Below are positions 1 to 8,860 of a stretch of 64,000 nucleotides of DNA, piece by piece. This DNA comes from Pedobacter namyangjuensis. Its GTDB lineage: Bacteria > Bacteroidota > Bacteroidia > Sphingobacteriales > Sphingobacteriaceae. The notes under the pieces are model-generated. The model was not told where the DNA came from. It did no database searches and was given only the letters and a program-made list of their open reading frames with translations. A program made the position numbers and the translations under genes. Numbering within the stretch: the stretch's first letter is position 1; each line of letters begins with the position of its first letter. The stretch is taken from NCBI RefSeq assembly GCF_003313325.1, contig NZ_QMHQ01000001.1, forward strand, positions 992,001 through 1,056,000, in the 5' to 3' direction.

Positions 1-1540
1 CTGCAGTTTCAGTGCTTAAAAACTTCCCATCTACATTGTCTTTTAGCGTTATCCAGTTGTTAGGTTTTGTTGCGAAGGAAAAACTATAAAGACTTTTGTC
101 TGCCTTAATTTTAATATAAACCTTTTTGCTAGCTGCCGAAATGGGTTGTTGTGCTAATAATTCCATTCCCTTGCTTTCCTCATTTCCCTTAAATAGTTGA
201 ATAACGGTTTTTCCGTTATCTGCAGATTTGCAGATGTAGTAAAAATTCTTCTCGCTTTGAAAAATCAAAAGCCCAGCTTTTTCATTCGCTGCGGTTGTTT
301 CAAAATCCAGTTCTGTGCTGGCGGTACAGCTTAAATGCTGTTGGCGTTTAGCCACAAAAGATGGATTTCCCTTTCCCATGCAGGTTTCTGGCCTTAACTT
401 CATTGTTAAACCTTTAATTCTATCTAATTTATACCAACTCGTATCCTTGGTTCTTAAGAATAGGAGAGATAGATCTAATGATTTTTCAAAAGTAGTTCTG
501 TATGCAAAATTTCCGCTTTGTGGCACCGCCTTTTGCTTTACCTCTTTAAAGCCTGCTGTAAACTGGTATTGAATTTCTTTATGGTCTGGATTAATGATTG
601 GCCAACCATCTACCCACCTTACTGGAGCAATAAACGTTTCTCTTCCTGTATTGTAATGATTTCCTTCGTAAGGCCTAACAGCCAAAAAAACAGCATAGGT
701 TTTTCCATCAGGCCCTTCAACCAGTTCGGCATGGCCAGCTGATGTAACTGGGTTTTTGCGCCTAGGATCTAGATCACGCTGTGTTAAAATTGGATTTTTC
801 TGGTACGGTGTATATGGGCCAATTGCAGACTTGCTTCTTAAAATAACTTGAGAATGATTTACAGATGTGCCGCCTTCTGCAGCACATAGATAGTACCAAT
901 TTTCCCTTTTGAATATATGTGGTCCTTCTATCCAAACCGGTTTTTTACTGATATCAACTCCACCATTTACCAATTGTACTTCTTCTCCTATTACTTTTAG
1001 GTTAATAGGATCAAACTCATAAGTTCTAATTGTTCTATGTCCGCTATAAAGCGGTTTATTGTCTGGCGCATCGCTATTATAAACAATATAAGCCTTATCA
1101 TCATCAAAAAATAGCGAGGGATCAATCCCTTTAACTTGTGGCAACCAAGTTGGATCGCTCCACGGGCCGGCAGGATTTTTTGCAGTCATAACAAAATTAC
1201 CTTTTCTATCAATCAAAGTGCATGTTAAATAGTAGGTGCCTTTAAAATAGTTAATAGAAGGTGCAAATAATCCTCTTGATGTTCCATCGCCCATAAAGTT
1301 CATTTGGTTGGGTCTGTCTATTACGTTTCCAATCTGTTTCCAATTTTTTAAGTCCTTACTCTGAAATATCGGGATTCCCGGGAAATAGGAAAAGGTAGAG
1401 TTTACAAGGTAGTAGTTATCTCCAACTTTGGTTACACTAGGGTCTGGGTAAAAGCCAGCCAAAATAGGATTTATGAACTTAATTTGTGATTGGCAAAACA
1501 CGCTGCATGCCATTAACAATATTGTTAGTAACCTTTTCAT
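1..1540 (-). CDS. Glycoside hydrolase family 43 beta-xylosidase / arabinofuranosidase, 3' end outside window
   Basis: Reading the minus strand from the ATG at 1538-1540 gives an open frame to the left edge (513 codons, no stop), so the C-terminus is missing. It begins with a signal peptide (MKRLLTILLMACSVFC). The GH43 five-bladed propeller motifs follow in order: FYPDPSV with the catalytic base Asp33, GIDPSLFF with the pKa-modulating Asp140, and WIEGPHI with the catalytic acid Glu205. After about residue 330 the sequence is beta-rich, as in the C-terminal sandwich of xylosidase-type GH43 enzymes. The likely role is exo-release of xylose or arabinose from xylo-oligosaccharides in the periplasm or outside the cell. 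It is divergent from the GH35-like gene across a 126-bp region that carries a LacI-type operator. The exact substrate cannot be read from sequence. Confidence 0.88.
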   Translation of the reverse strand, partial: MKRLLTILLMACSVFCQSQIKFINPILAGFYPDPSVTKVGDNYYLVNSTFSYFPGIPIFQSKDLKNWKQIGNVIDRPNQMNFMGDGTSRGLFAPSINYFKGTYYLTCTLIDRKGNFVMTAKNPAGPWSDPTWLPQVKGIDPSLFFDDDKAYIVYNSDAPDNKPLYSGHRTIRTYEFDPINLKVIGEEVQLVNGGVDISKKPVWIEGPHIFKRENWYYLCAAEGGTSVNHSQVILRSKSAIGPYTPYQKNPILTQRDLDPRRKNPVTSAGHAELVEGPDGKTYAVFLAVRPYEGNHYNTGRETFIAPVRWVDGWPIINPDHKEIQYQFTAGFKEVKQKAVPQSGNFAYRTTFEKSLDLSLLFLRTKDTSWYKLDRIKGLTMKLRPETCMGKGNPSFVAKRQQHLSCTASTELDFETTAANEKAGLLIFQSEKNFYYICKSADNGKTVIQLFKGNEESKGMELLAQQPISAASKKVYIKIKADKSLYSFSFATKPNNWITLKDNVDGKFLSTETA

Positions 1541-1590
1541 TGCTTATAAATGGTAAAATTCTCTTGAAGGTAAGATTAATATCAATATTG

Positions 1591-1604
1591 TGCAACCGAT
1601 TGCA
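1591..1604. promoter_or_regulatory. LacI/GalR-type operator, copy 1
   Basis: TGCAACCGATTGCA is a near-perfect palindrome with the central CG typical of LacI-family operators. It lies between the divergent GH43 and GH35-like genes, 51 bp before one start and 63 bp before the other. The identical 14-mer occurs at 12074 and a one-mismatch copy at 14228, each upstream of another part of the same locus. Confidence 0.72.
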
Positions 1605-1666
1605 GTAATTAATTTTATTGCTATATTAGTGCTAGATTCTTCATCTAACGCAAACCAGTATAAAGT

Positions 1667-3283
1667 ATGAAAAAAATTGCCCTCACCTTTTGTAGCGTAT
1701 TGCTATTGATTACAAATTTCTCTTTCGCTCAAACCTATCTAAAACAGCAAGGAACAGTTAAGCAACTCTACGTTAAAGACAAACCTTTGTTAATATTGGG
1801 TGGAGAATTAGGCAACTCTAGCTCGTCCAATAACGAGTATATGAACAAAATTTGGCCAAAAATAAAATCGATGAATTTGAATACTATTCTAGCTCCTGTT
1901 TATTGGGAATTGATAGAGCCAGAAGAGGGTAAGTTTGATTTTAATTTGGTAGATAGCCTAATCTACAATGCAAGAAAAAACGATATGAAGTTGATTTTTT
2001 TGTGGTTTGGTGCTTGGAAAAATAGCATGTCTTGTTATGCGCCATACTGGGTTAAAAAAGATCAGAAAAGATTCCCTAGGGCAACAGATAAAAATGGCGT
2101 AGGTCAGGAAATTTTAAGTCCGTTTTACGAAAATAATTTAATTGCCGACGTAAAAGTTTTTAGGGAGCTGATGAAACACATTAAAGCCGTTGATGCCAAT
2201 GATCAAACAGTTGTAATGATTCAAGTAGAGAACGAAATTGGTATGTTGCCAGAAGCGAGGGACCATAGCTCCGCAGCAACGGCGATGTTCAAAAAACCAG
2301 TTCCTGCTCCATTTTTTAATTACCTGAAGACCAACAAAGAGAGTTTAATGCCAGAATTTAAAGCCACATGGGCAAAAAACGGTTTTAAAACATCAGGCAA
2401 TTGGGAAGAGGTATTTGGATCAAGTTTAGCTACCGATGAAACTTTTATGGCCTGGTATTATGCGGATTTTATTAATAAACTAACAGATGCTGGAAAGCAA
2501 GAATACAATTTGCCTATGTATTTGAATGCCGCGTTAAACTATAAAAAGGAAGCAAAACCAGGCGAATACCCTAGCGCTGGGCCCCTACCACACCTAATGG
2601 ATGTATGGAAAGCAGGAGCACCGAAGATAGATCTGCTTTCGCCCGACTTTTACAATCCAGATTATAAGTATTGGAACGACCTATATGTAAGGGGAGGAAA
2701 CACGCTTTTCATTCCGGAAATTCGTTTTGAGCAAGGCATGGCCGGTAAGGCTTTTTATGCTTTGGGTCATCATAGCGCAATGGGTTTTTCGCCATTTTCT
2801 ATAGAAAACGGTGCTAAAGAAGAAACAATGGAAGTTACAGAAGCGTATAAGCTATTAAGGGAATTGCAACCTCTAGTATTAAAGCATCAGGGAAAAGCTA
2901 CTATAGGAGGAGTGATGTTTGATAAACTAAACAATAGACAAGAGCTAAAAATGGGCGATTATGTGCTAACCTTTTCGCATGATTTAAACCTAGGTTGGTC
3001 TGGCAAATCTAAAAACGAAAATTGGCCTATTACCGGTGCCTTGGTAGTTCAATTGGCACCAGACGAATTTGTTGTAGCTGGTACGGGCGTTGTTGTTACA
3101 TTTAAACCAATTGCGCCAAACGCCAGAGCTGGTATCGGATATATTGACGAAGGTAATTTCGAAAATGGCGTGTTTAAACCTGGGCTTAGGTTTAGTGGCG
3201 ATCAAAGTCATCAAGGTAGGCATTTGAGAATTCCAGAGGGCGATTTTAGCACGCAGAAGATAAAGCTTTATACTTATAAATAA
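1667..3283 (+). CDS. GH35-like glycosidase (DUF5597-type, beta-galactosidase-like), secreted
   Basis: A 538-residue protein with a signal peptide ending near FAQ22. The N-terminal two thirds look like a clan-A (beta/alpha)8 barrel. IQVENEIG near residue 185 gives the acid/base Glu190, and LFIPEIRF gives the nucleophile Glu351, in the GH35/GH42 arrangement. The last ~150 residues are beta-rich and match what I know of the DUF5597 domain attached to these Bacteroidota and Xanthomonas enzymes. It probably removes galactosyl or arabinosyl side groups from xylan-derived oligosaccharides, an inference from the neighbours (GH43, CE20-like esterase, GH10). Only 9 bp separate it from the downstream esterase, so the two are co-transcribed, with the operator at 1591 as probable control site. 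Confidence 0.8.
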   Translation: MKKIALTFCSVLLLITNFSFAQTYLKQQGTVKQLYVKDKPLLILGGELGNSSSSNNEYMNKIWPKIKSMNLNTILAPVYWELIEPEEGKFDFNLVDSLIYNARKNDMKLIFLWFGAWKNSMSCYAPYWVKKDQKRFPRATDKNGVGQEILSPFYENNLIADVKVFRELMKHIKAVDANDQTVVMIQVENEIGMLPEARDHSSAATAMFKKPVPAPFFNYLKTNKESLMPEFKATWAKNGFKTSGNWEEVFGSSLATDETFMAWYYADFINKLTDAGKQEYNLPMYLNAALNYKKEAKPGEYPSAGPLPHLMDVWKAGAPKIDLLSPDFYNPDYKYWNDLYVRGGNTLFIPEIRFEQGMAGKAFYALGHHSAMGFSPFSIENGAKEETMEVTEAYKLLRELQPLVLKHQGKATIGGVMFDKLNNRQELKMGDYVLTFSHDLNLGWSGKSKNENWPITGALVVQLAPDEFVVAGTGVVVTFKPIAPNARAGIGYIDEGNFENGVFKPGLRFSGDQSHQGRHLRIPEGDFSTQKIKLYTYK

Positions 3284-3292
3284 TCTGTTTTT

Positions 3293-5212
3293 ATGAAAAA
3301 GAGGTTTTTAATTGCGGGTTTAATTTTTGTCGGCTTTGCTGGATTCGCACAAATAAAATTGCCAAAACTAGTAAGCAGTGGAATGATTCTGCAAAGAGAT
3401 GCTTCAGCGAAAATTTGGGGTTGGGCATCTCCTAATGAAAAAATTAAGCTTAGTTTTAAAGGTGTTGTTTATACAACTATAGCAGATAAAAAGGGCGATT
3501 GGCAAATTAAGCTACCAGCTCAAAAAGCAGGTGGCCCGTACAAAATTCTGCTCACAGCATCTAACAAAATCAGCTTAGAAAATGTATTGTTTGGCGATGT
3601 GTGGGTTTGTAGTGGACAGTCTAATATGGAATTACCTCTTGGAAGGCTCGTCGACAAATATCCGGAAGTCATCTCAAATGCTAACAATACTCAAATTAGG
3701 CAGTTTTTGGTGCCAGATGAATATGATTTTAAAGAAGCGAGAAAGGATTTTTCAACTGGTTCTTGGTTAAGTGCAAGTCCTAAAAATGTATTAGACTTTT
3801 CTGCAGTTGCCTATTTTTTCGCTTTGGATATTTACGAGAAAAATCATGTTCCAATCGGAATAATTAACACAGCTTTAGGCGGTTCGCCGGCACAAGCATG
3901 GATAAGCGAAAGTGCGATTCAAAAATTTCCGGCTTATAAGGCAGAAGTGGAGAGCTTCAAGGATGATCAATTAATAAAATCGATAGAAACTAAAGACCAG
4001 GCAGCTTCAAACGCTTGGTATAAAAACTTAAATATTAAAGATGAAGGTTTAAAGAATAACTGGAAATCTGACTTGGATGATAGCAATTGGGCAGAGATGA
4101 ATGTGCCTGGTTACTGGGCAAACGGTGAATTGGGAAAGCTGAATGGCGTTATTTGGTTTAGAAAAGAAATCAACGTGCCGAAAAGTATGGTCGGCAAATC
4201 TGTAAAGCTATTGTTAGGAAGAATAGTTGATGCTGACTCTGTTTTTATAAATGGCAAGTTTGTTGGCACTACAAGTTATCAATATCCGCCAAGAAGGTAT
4301 TTGTTCAACGAAGGAATTTTGAAAGAAGGTAAAAACACCATCGTTGTAAGAGTGGTCAATAATTCTGGGGATGGAGGTTTTGTAATTGATAAAGATTACC
4401 AGCTGATAGTTGGTAATGAAATTATCGATTTAAAAGGTAAGTGGAAGTATAAGCTCGGTGCAAAGATGGAGCCTTCACCGTCGCAAACTTTTGTTAGGTG
4501 GAAAGCCGTTGGTTTGTATAACGCTATGATAAATCCGTTAAGCAATTATGTTATTAAAGGTGCGCTATGGTACCAGGGAGAATCAAATACTTCTAAACCA
4601 GAAGAGTACAAGTCTTTGATGGAAACTTTGGTGGCCGATTGGAGAAAACAATGGGGACAAGGAGATTTTCCATTTTTATATGTTCAATTGCCGGGATTTA
4701 TGAATGAAAAAAGTGAGCCTACAGAAAGCAATTGGGCTAGTTTGCGCCAGCAACAGCTCAATCTTTTAGCCGTTCCAAATACCCGAATGGCGGTAGCAAT
4801 CGATTTAGGCGAAAGGAACGATATTCACCCTTTAAATAAGCAAGATATAGGCAAAAGACTCGCATTACAAGCGCAATCTTTAGTGTATGGCAGTGAGGCT
4901 CTGGTTAGTAGCGGGCCAATATTTAAAATTTTGGCAAAGAATGGTAATAGACTAGAAGTCAGTTTTTCAAATGTGGGTGGTGGGTTAATGGCCAAAGGCG
5001 ATAAAAGTTTGAACTATTTTGAAGTTGCTGGTGCCGATAGAAAGTTTGTTTGGGCAAAAGCAAAAATCACTAATAACAAAGTTTTAGTTTGGGCCGATGA
5101 AATAGCTAGTCCATTGTATGTACGTTACGCATGGGCTGATAATCCAGCTAAAGCAAACTTGTACAATAAAGAAAATTTGCCAGCTTCTCCATTTGAAGCG
5201 CGTGTAAAATAG
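3293..5212 (+). CDS. Sialate O-acetylesterase-like carbohydrate esterase (CE20-like, SGNH fold) with internal beta-sandwich
   Basis: 639 residues with a signal peptide (cleavage after FAQ20). SGNH blocks are visible: VCSGQSNMEL with catalytic Ser110, WYQGESN, and RNDIHPLN with Asp510 and His512. Between residues ~235 and ~385 the esterase fold is interrupted by a jelly-roll-like segment (WAEMNVPGYW, GVIWFRKEINV, VVRVVNNSGDGGF) resembling the GH2 sugar-binding sandwich. That layout matches CE20 xylan acetylesterases described in Xanthomonas. The likely reaction is removal of O-acetyl groups from xylan so that the xylanase and xylosidase of the same locus can act. It is the last gene of its unit: a bidirectional terminator follows at 5271-5310. 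Deacetylation of another glycan is the main alternative. Confidence 0.82.
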   Translation: MKKRFLIAGLIFVGFAGFAQIKLPKLVSSGMILQRDASAKIWGWASPNEKIKLSFKGVVYTTIADKKGDWQIKLPAQKAGGPYKILLTASNKISLENVLFGDVWVCSGQSNMELPLGRLVDKYPEVISNANNTQIRQFLVPDEYDFKEARKDFSTGSWLSASPKNVLDFSAVAYFFALDIYEKNHVPIGIINTALGGSPAQAWISESAIQKFPAYKAEVESFKDDQLIKSIETKDQAASNAWYKNLNIKDEGLKNNWKSDLDDSNWAEMNVPGYWANGELGKLNGVIWFRKEINVPKSMVGKSVKLLLGRIVDADSVFINGKFVGTTSYQYPPRRYLFNEGILKEGKNTIVVRVVNNSGDGGFVIDKDYQLIVGNEIIDLKGKWKYKLGAKMEPSPSQTFVRWKAVGLYNAMINPLSNYVIKGALWYQGESNTSKPEEYKSLMETLVADWRKQWGQGDFPFLYVQLPGFMNEKSEPTESNWASLRQQQLNLLAVPNTRMAVAIDLGERNDIHPLNKQDIGKRLALQAQSLVYGSEALVSSGPIFKILAKNGNRLEVSFSNVGGGLMAKGDKSLNYFEVAGADRKFVWAKAKITNNKVLVWADEIASPLYVRYAWADNPAKANLYNKENLPASPFEARVK

Positions 5213-5270
5213 ACTCTGGTGAAGAGGTAACCGTATTTTTATCTTGTTAATGCCAAAGAATATATTTCAA

Positions 5271-5310
5271 AAAAAAGCTTCAATCTAGTTAAAGACTGAA
5301 GCTTTTTTTT
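5271..5310. terminator. Bidirectional rho-independent terminator
   Basis: A 12-bp perfect stem (5271-5282 with 5297-5308), A-run on the left and T-run on the right. It sits between the convergent esterase gene and the GH10 gene and can serve both strands. Confidence 0.8.
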
Positions 5311-5329
5311 GGAGCAGTTATTTAGTTGG

Positions 5330-6991
5330 TTATTGTGTTTTAAGTCCTTGTGCTATTCCACCAAACGCAGGTTTTTTAACGTAAGAATTGTCAAATAATA
5401 ATGGAGCATCATTTTTGCCCATAACGGTGATCCAACTGTCCGAATCGCTAACTCCCCAAACTAATAGACCACCTCTTTGTGCTGCCGGAACATGTTTTAA
5501 ATAAGATTGAACTACGTATTTGTACATTGCAGCCTGCAAATTCTGTAAGGCTGAAGAGCCAGCAACATTTCCGGTTTTTTCAAGTGGATTCAATCTTACA
5601 TCAAGTTCCGAAACCCTCACTTTTAATCCAGTTGCCGCTAATTTGATGAACATATTGTCAATTTGAGCATATGATGTATTAACGTTGCAATGCATTTGAG
5701 TACCCACACCTGTTATCCCGGTATTTGCAGCCTTTAATTCTTTAGCTAAGGTTACAAAGGCATCTAGCTTTGCAGAGCTGGCTTCCAAATTGTAGTCGTT
5801 CATGTACAAATCGGCATTCGCATCCATCGCTCTAGCATAAATAAATGCCTTACTTGCATAGTCTCTACCCAGATAATTTTGCCACACAAATACGTCGGTT
5901 CTTCCAGTTGGTACTGGCGTATTTACATTGTTTCTCAATTCGGCACCATCACTAAACGGCTCGTTAATCACATCCCAAGCTGTAATTTTCCCGGCGTATT
6001 TAGCTACAACCGTTTGAATGTGCTTTTTCATTGCATTATCTACAATTGCAACCAAAGCAGGTCCAGTTGGCGGTGGAACGATCGACGCATCGGCAATAGT
6101 AATATCATCGAAAAAATAGGTATTTGCTTTTGCGCCTAAATCCAATAAAATTCTTGTTTGCGCATCTTTTGCGGCAAAAGTAAATTCTTGCATCACATAA
6201 CTGGTGCTTACGTTTTGGTTACCTTGGTACGAAGCATTTTGACCAGCGCTATTTTGCGTAGATAATCTAATTGCTGCCGTTCCAGGATTAGCAGCCTTAA
6301 CCCAATAAGTAACCTTGTAGTTTTTTCCAACTTCTGTCGGGAACAAGGCGCTGGCAATCTGAACCCTCCATTCTCCTCCAGGATTGTCGGCCGTAACGGT
6401 GGCTTTTAAAGCTCTTGCTCCTGATCTTACGTCGGCTCCGGTTGCGGCAGAGAAAGATGCGGCACCATTAAAAGTAGACCAATTAGTAAATACGTTTCCA
6501 GTACCATCTTCAAAACCAGGATTTCCATTTACAGTTCCTGTTGTTAATAGATTAGTTGGGGCACTGGTATTGCCTGTGGCGCCGATTAAATTATTGTAAT
6601 ATGTAGCTCGCTGTTGCGTATGCCAAACTAAAGTATGCCCAAAAACTTTTAAACCGGCGGCTGTAGCCAGATTGTAAAAATTATCAGCCGTCGTAAAATC
6701 ATAGGTTCCATCGGCTTTTACAAGAGAACTATTTTTTAGTTCGTTACCAAATGTAACCCAAGTAGACTCTCTTTTAACGATAGACCAATATTTGCTGTTG
6801 GTAGATGATAGTGGATATTCTACCGCTAATCCGATAGGAAAATTTACAAAAGATTTTAGTGAGCCAACCGTATCTGTAAATTGTGCGTTTGCCAAGCTAT
6901 CGCCACCATTAAACATGGCTTCTTCTTTACAAGAATACATTCCTGTTACTGCGAATAACAATAAACCAGGAATAATTAATTTTCTTTTCAT
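5330..6991 (-). CDS. GH10 endo-1,4-beta-xylanase lipoprotein with internal carbohydrate-binding insert
   Basis: 553 residues. The lipoprotein signal ends at MYSC21; the following KEE fits the K-(D/E)2 surface-export signal described for Bacteroidota lipoproteins, so surface exposure is likely. The GH10 barrel starts near residue 50 (FGHTLVWH at ~117) and is interrupted at about 150-305 by a beta-sandwich of CBM4/9/22 character (NPGFEDGTG, WRVQIA, YFFDDITIAD). The barrel then resumes: WDVINEPF gives the acid/base Glu344 and VRVSELDVR the nucleophile Glu462. Such an insert is common in GH10 enzymes of Bacteroidota xylan loci. It is the last gene of the susC-susD-GH10 unit, 42 bp after susD, and should cut xylan chains at the cell surface for uptake. 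Confidence 0.93.
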   Translation of the reverse strand: MKRKLIIPGLLLFAVTGMYSCKEEAMFNGGDSLANAQFTDTVGSLKSFVNFPIGLAVEYPLSSTNSKYWSIVKRESTWVTFGNELKNSSLVKADGTYDFTTADNFYNLATAAGLKVFGHTLVWHTQQRATYYNNLIGATGNTSAPTNLLTTGTVNGNPGFEDGTGNVFTNWSTFNGAASFSAATGADVRSGARALKATVTADNPGGEWRVQIASALFPTEVGKNYKVTYWVKAANPGTAAIRLSTQNSAGQNASYQGNQNVSTSYVMQEFTFAAKDAQTRILLDLGAKANTYFFDDITIADASIVPPPTGPALVAIVDNAMKKHIQTVVAKYAGKITAWDVINEPFSDGAELRNNVNTPVPTGRTDVFVWQNYLGRDYASKAFIYARAMDANADLYMNDYNLEASSAKLDAFVTLAKELKAANTGITGVGTQMHCNVNTSYAQIDNMFIKLAATGLKVRVSELDVRLNPLEKTGNVAGSSALQNLQAAMYKYVVQSYLKHVPAAQRGGLLVWGVSDSDSWITVMGKNDAPLLFDNSYVKKPAFGGIAQGLKTQ

Positions 6992-7033
6992 CAGTATAAT
7001 ATTTTTAAATCATTTTTTGTTTTTAATTATCGA

Positions 7034-8839
7034 TTAATAATAACCTGGGTTTTGATATTTATTTCTGTTCGGGTCTCCGGCAGGATCTACAACACTATTG
7101 ATCTGATCTTGTGGAATAGGGCGCAAGTTGTGGAAGTCCTTAACATTAGGAGCTCCATCTGGGTTGTAAGCTTTAACACGCTCAACCAGTTTTTTCCTAA
7201 CTGCTAAATCTGGCCAACGTAAGCCCTCTCCGCATAACTCTCTAATTCTTTCATCAAGTATAAAATCTAAAGTAATTTGGCCAGCAGTTACTTTCATAAT
7301 TTCTTTTCTTGCAGCTAGTTCTGTTGCGTTTAAGCCAGATCTAAACGCGGCACGTTCTCTTAATGCGTTTATTAAAGGAACTGCATCTGCCACGCGGTTG
7401 TCTTGTAAAGCAGCTTCTGCTGCAATTAAATAAACCTCAGACAATTTGGCAACGATGTATGGCCTGCCAGAAACGTCTTGGAAATTATTACGAACGCTAT
7501 CATCATATTTTTTCAAACTTGGATAAATCAAATTCGTTTTGTTTTGATTGCTGTAATACTCAGACGGGCCAATAACCTTATATTTTTTGCCCATTGCCCT
7601 TAGTTGTGCAGCTCTTGCATTTGTAGGGGCCAAATAAATCGCGGTATCGCCAAGCGCAAAACCCACTGATGCTAGTCTGGTTTTAAAGGTTTCTAGTTCT
7701 GCTCCAGTACGTAGCGTAGCCACTTTCCACATTACCCTAAAACTGCAGTCGAAACGGGCATCGTTGGTTTTATCAGCAAAAACAGTATTGTAAACAAATG
7801 CAGTAGGGGCTAATTGCCTTAACGGCCTGTTATACTGTAAAGGACGATCGTCTATTAGAGAAACGCCCCCAACAACCGCGGCATTTTGGTAGTTCGAGGT
7901 AAATAAGTTGCCAGAGATATTTGCTTTTCCAGCAAACTCTGTTCCTGGGCTAAGTACCTCGTTGTTTACGTTGTTTAGTGGTAAACGTTCTACCGAATAT
8001 AAAACTTCTCTATTATAGTCGTTTCCTTGTTTGTGTATTAGGCTATAATCTGGCAATAAATCTGTTCCGTATTTTGCTTTGTTGTTAATTAATTCCATAG
8101 CCGTTTTATAGGCATTGTTAAAGTCTGTAGATTCTTTAGCATCAGAATAACCGCGATACAAATAAACTTTCGATAACAAATGCAAGGCTGCAGATTGAGA
8201 TAATCTAAAAGCTCCTGCAGGTCTGGTAACCGGAAGGTTTTGGCTGGCAAACGTCAAATCGCTAATCATAGATGCATAATTTTTCTTTAACACATCATTG
8301 GTTGGTAGGCGATTAAAACCGTAGTAGGCTACGTCAGTAAATACTAAATCGCCAGAACCTAAATCTAATGGAACTGCTCCAAACTGCTCTACCAGTAAAA
8401 GGTAATAATGTGCTCGAAGGTATCTTGCCTCGCCCATAATCACATTTCTTGCTGCATCGCTCATGGCAACGTCTGGCGCAAATTTCAAAATTGCGTTACA
8501 AAGATTGATATTTGAGTAATTTCTGTTCCAAGGTGTTAAAATAGATCCGTTAGTAGGAGGAATTTGATAAGTACCTAGCTCTAACGTTTGACCTGAGTTG
8601 CCTTGGTCGCCGAAACTAAACTCGTCGGTACCCATATTTGCTAGTAATGTAGCACCTATCGGACCATAATTAAATCTCATGCCAGCATACACAGAGGTAA
8701 TGGCAGATTGTAAGCCTTCGGGCGACTTAAAATAATCTGTTGTGAAGGTTGTATATGGCGTTTCTTCTAAGGCTTTCTTACATCCCGCTAATGCGGTAAA
8801 GACAGTAAGCACCGCTAGTATAAAATATTTTGTTTTCAT
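7034..8839 (-). CDS. SusD/RagB-family surface glycan-binding lipoprotein
   Basis: 601 residues with a lipoprotein signal (FTALAGC19, then KKALEE). The SusD/RagB pattern is clear: an N-terminal ETPYTTFTTDYF segment, helical TPR-like repeats such as ARYLRAHYYLLLVEQFGAVPL, and a C-terminal ERIRELCGEGLRWPDLAVRK followed by LRPIPQDQI. SusD proteins sit as a lid over a SusC barrel and capture oligosaccharides outside the cell. It lies 21 bp downstream of susC and 42 bp upstream of the GH10 xylanase in the same unit, so a xylo-oligosaccharide ligand is the natural inference. The ligand itself cannot be read from the sequence. Confidence 0.95.
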   Translation of the reverse strand: MKTKYFILAVLTVFTALAGCKKALEETPYTTFTTDYFKSPEGLQSAITSVYAGMRFNYGPIGATLLANMGTDEFSFGDQGNSGQTLELGTYQIPPTNGSILTPWNRNYSNINLCNAILKFAPDVAMSDAARNVIMGEARYLRAHYYLLLVEQFGAVPLDLGSGDLVFTDVAYYGFNRLPTNDVLKKNYASMISDLTFASQNLPVTRPAGAFRLSQSAALHLLSKVYLYRGYSDAKESTDFNNAYKTAMELINNKAKYGTDLLPDYSLIHKQGNDYNREVLYSVERLPLNNVNNEVLSPGTEFAGKANISGNLFTSNYQNAAVVGGVSLIDDRPLQYNRPLRQLAPTAFVYNTVFADKTNDARFDCSFRVMWKVATLRTGAELETFKTRLASVGFALGDTAIYLAPTNARAAQLRAMGKKYKVIGPSEYYSNQNKTNLIYPSLKKYDDSVRNNFQDVSGRPYIVAKLSEVYLIAAEAALQDNRVADAVPLINALRERAAFRSGLNATELAARKEIMKVTAGQITLDFILDERIRELCGEGLRWPDLAVRKKLVERVKAYNPDGAPNVKDFHNLRPIPQDQINSVVDPAGDPNRNKYQNPGYY

Positions 8840-8860
8840 ATTTGATATCTTTAAATACGT

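Noticed and set aside
315..742. Two plus-strand frames of 74-85 codons
   Set aside because: They lie opposite the GH43 gene, which is open through the whole stretch on the minus strand with intact catalytic motifs.
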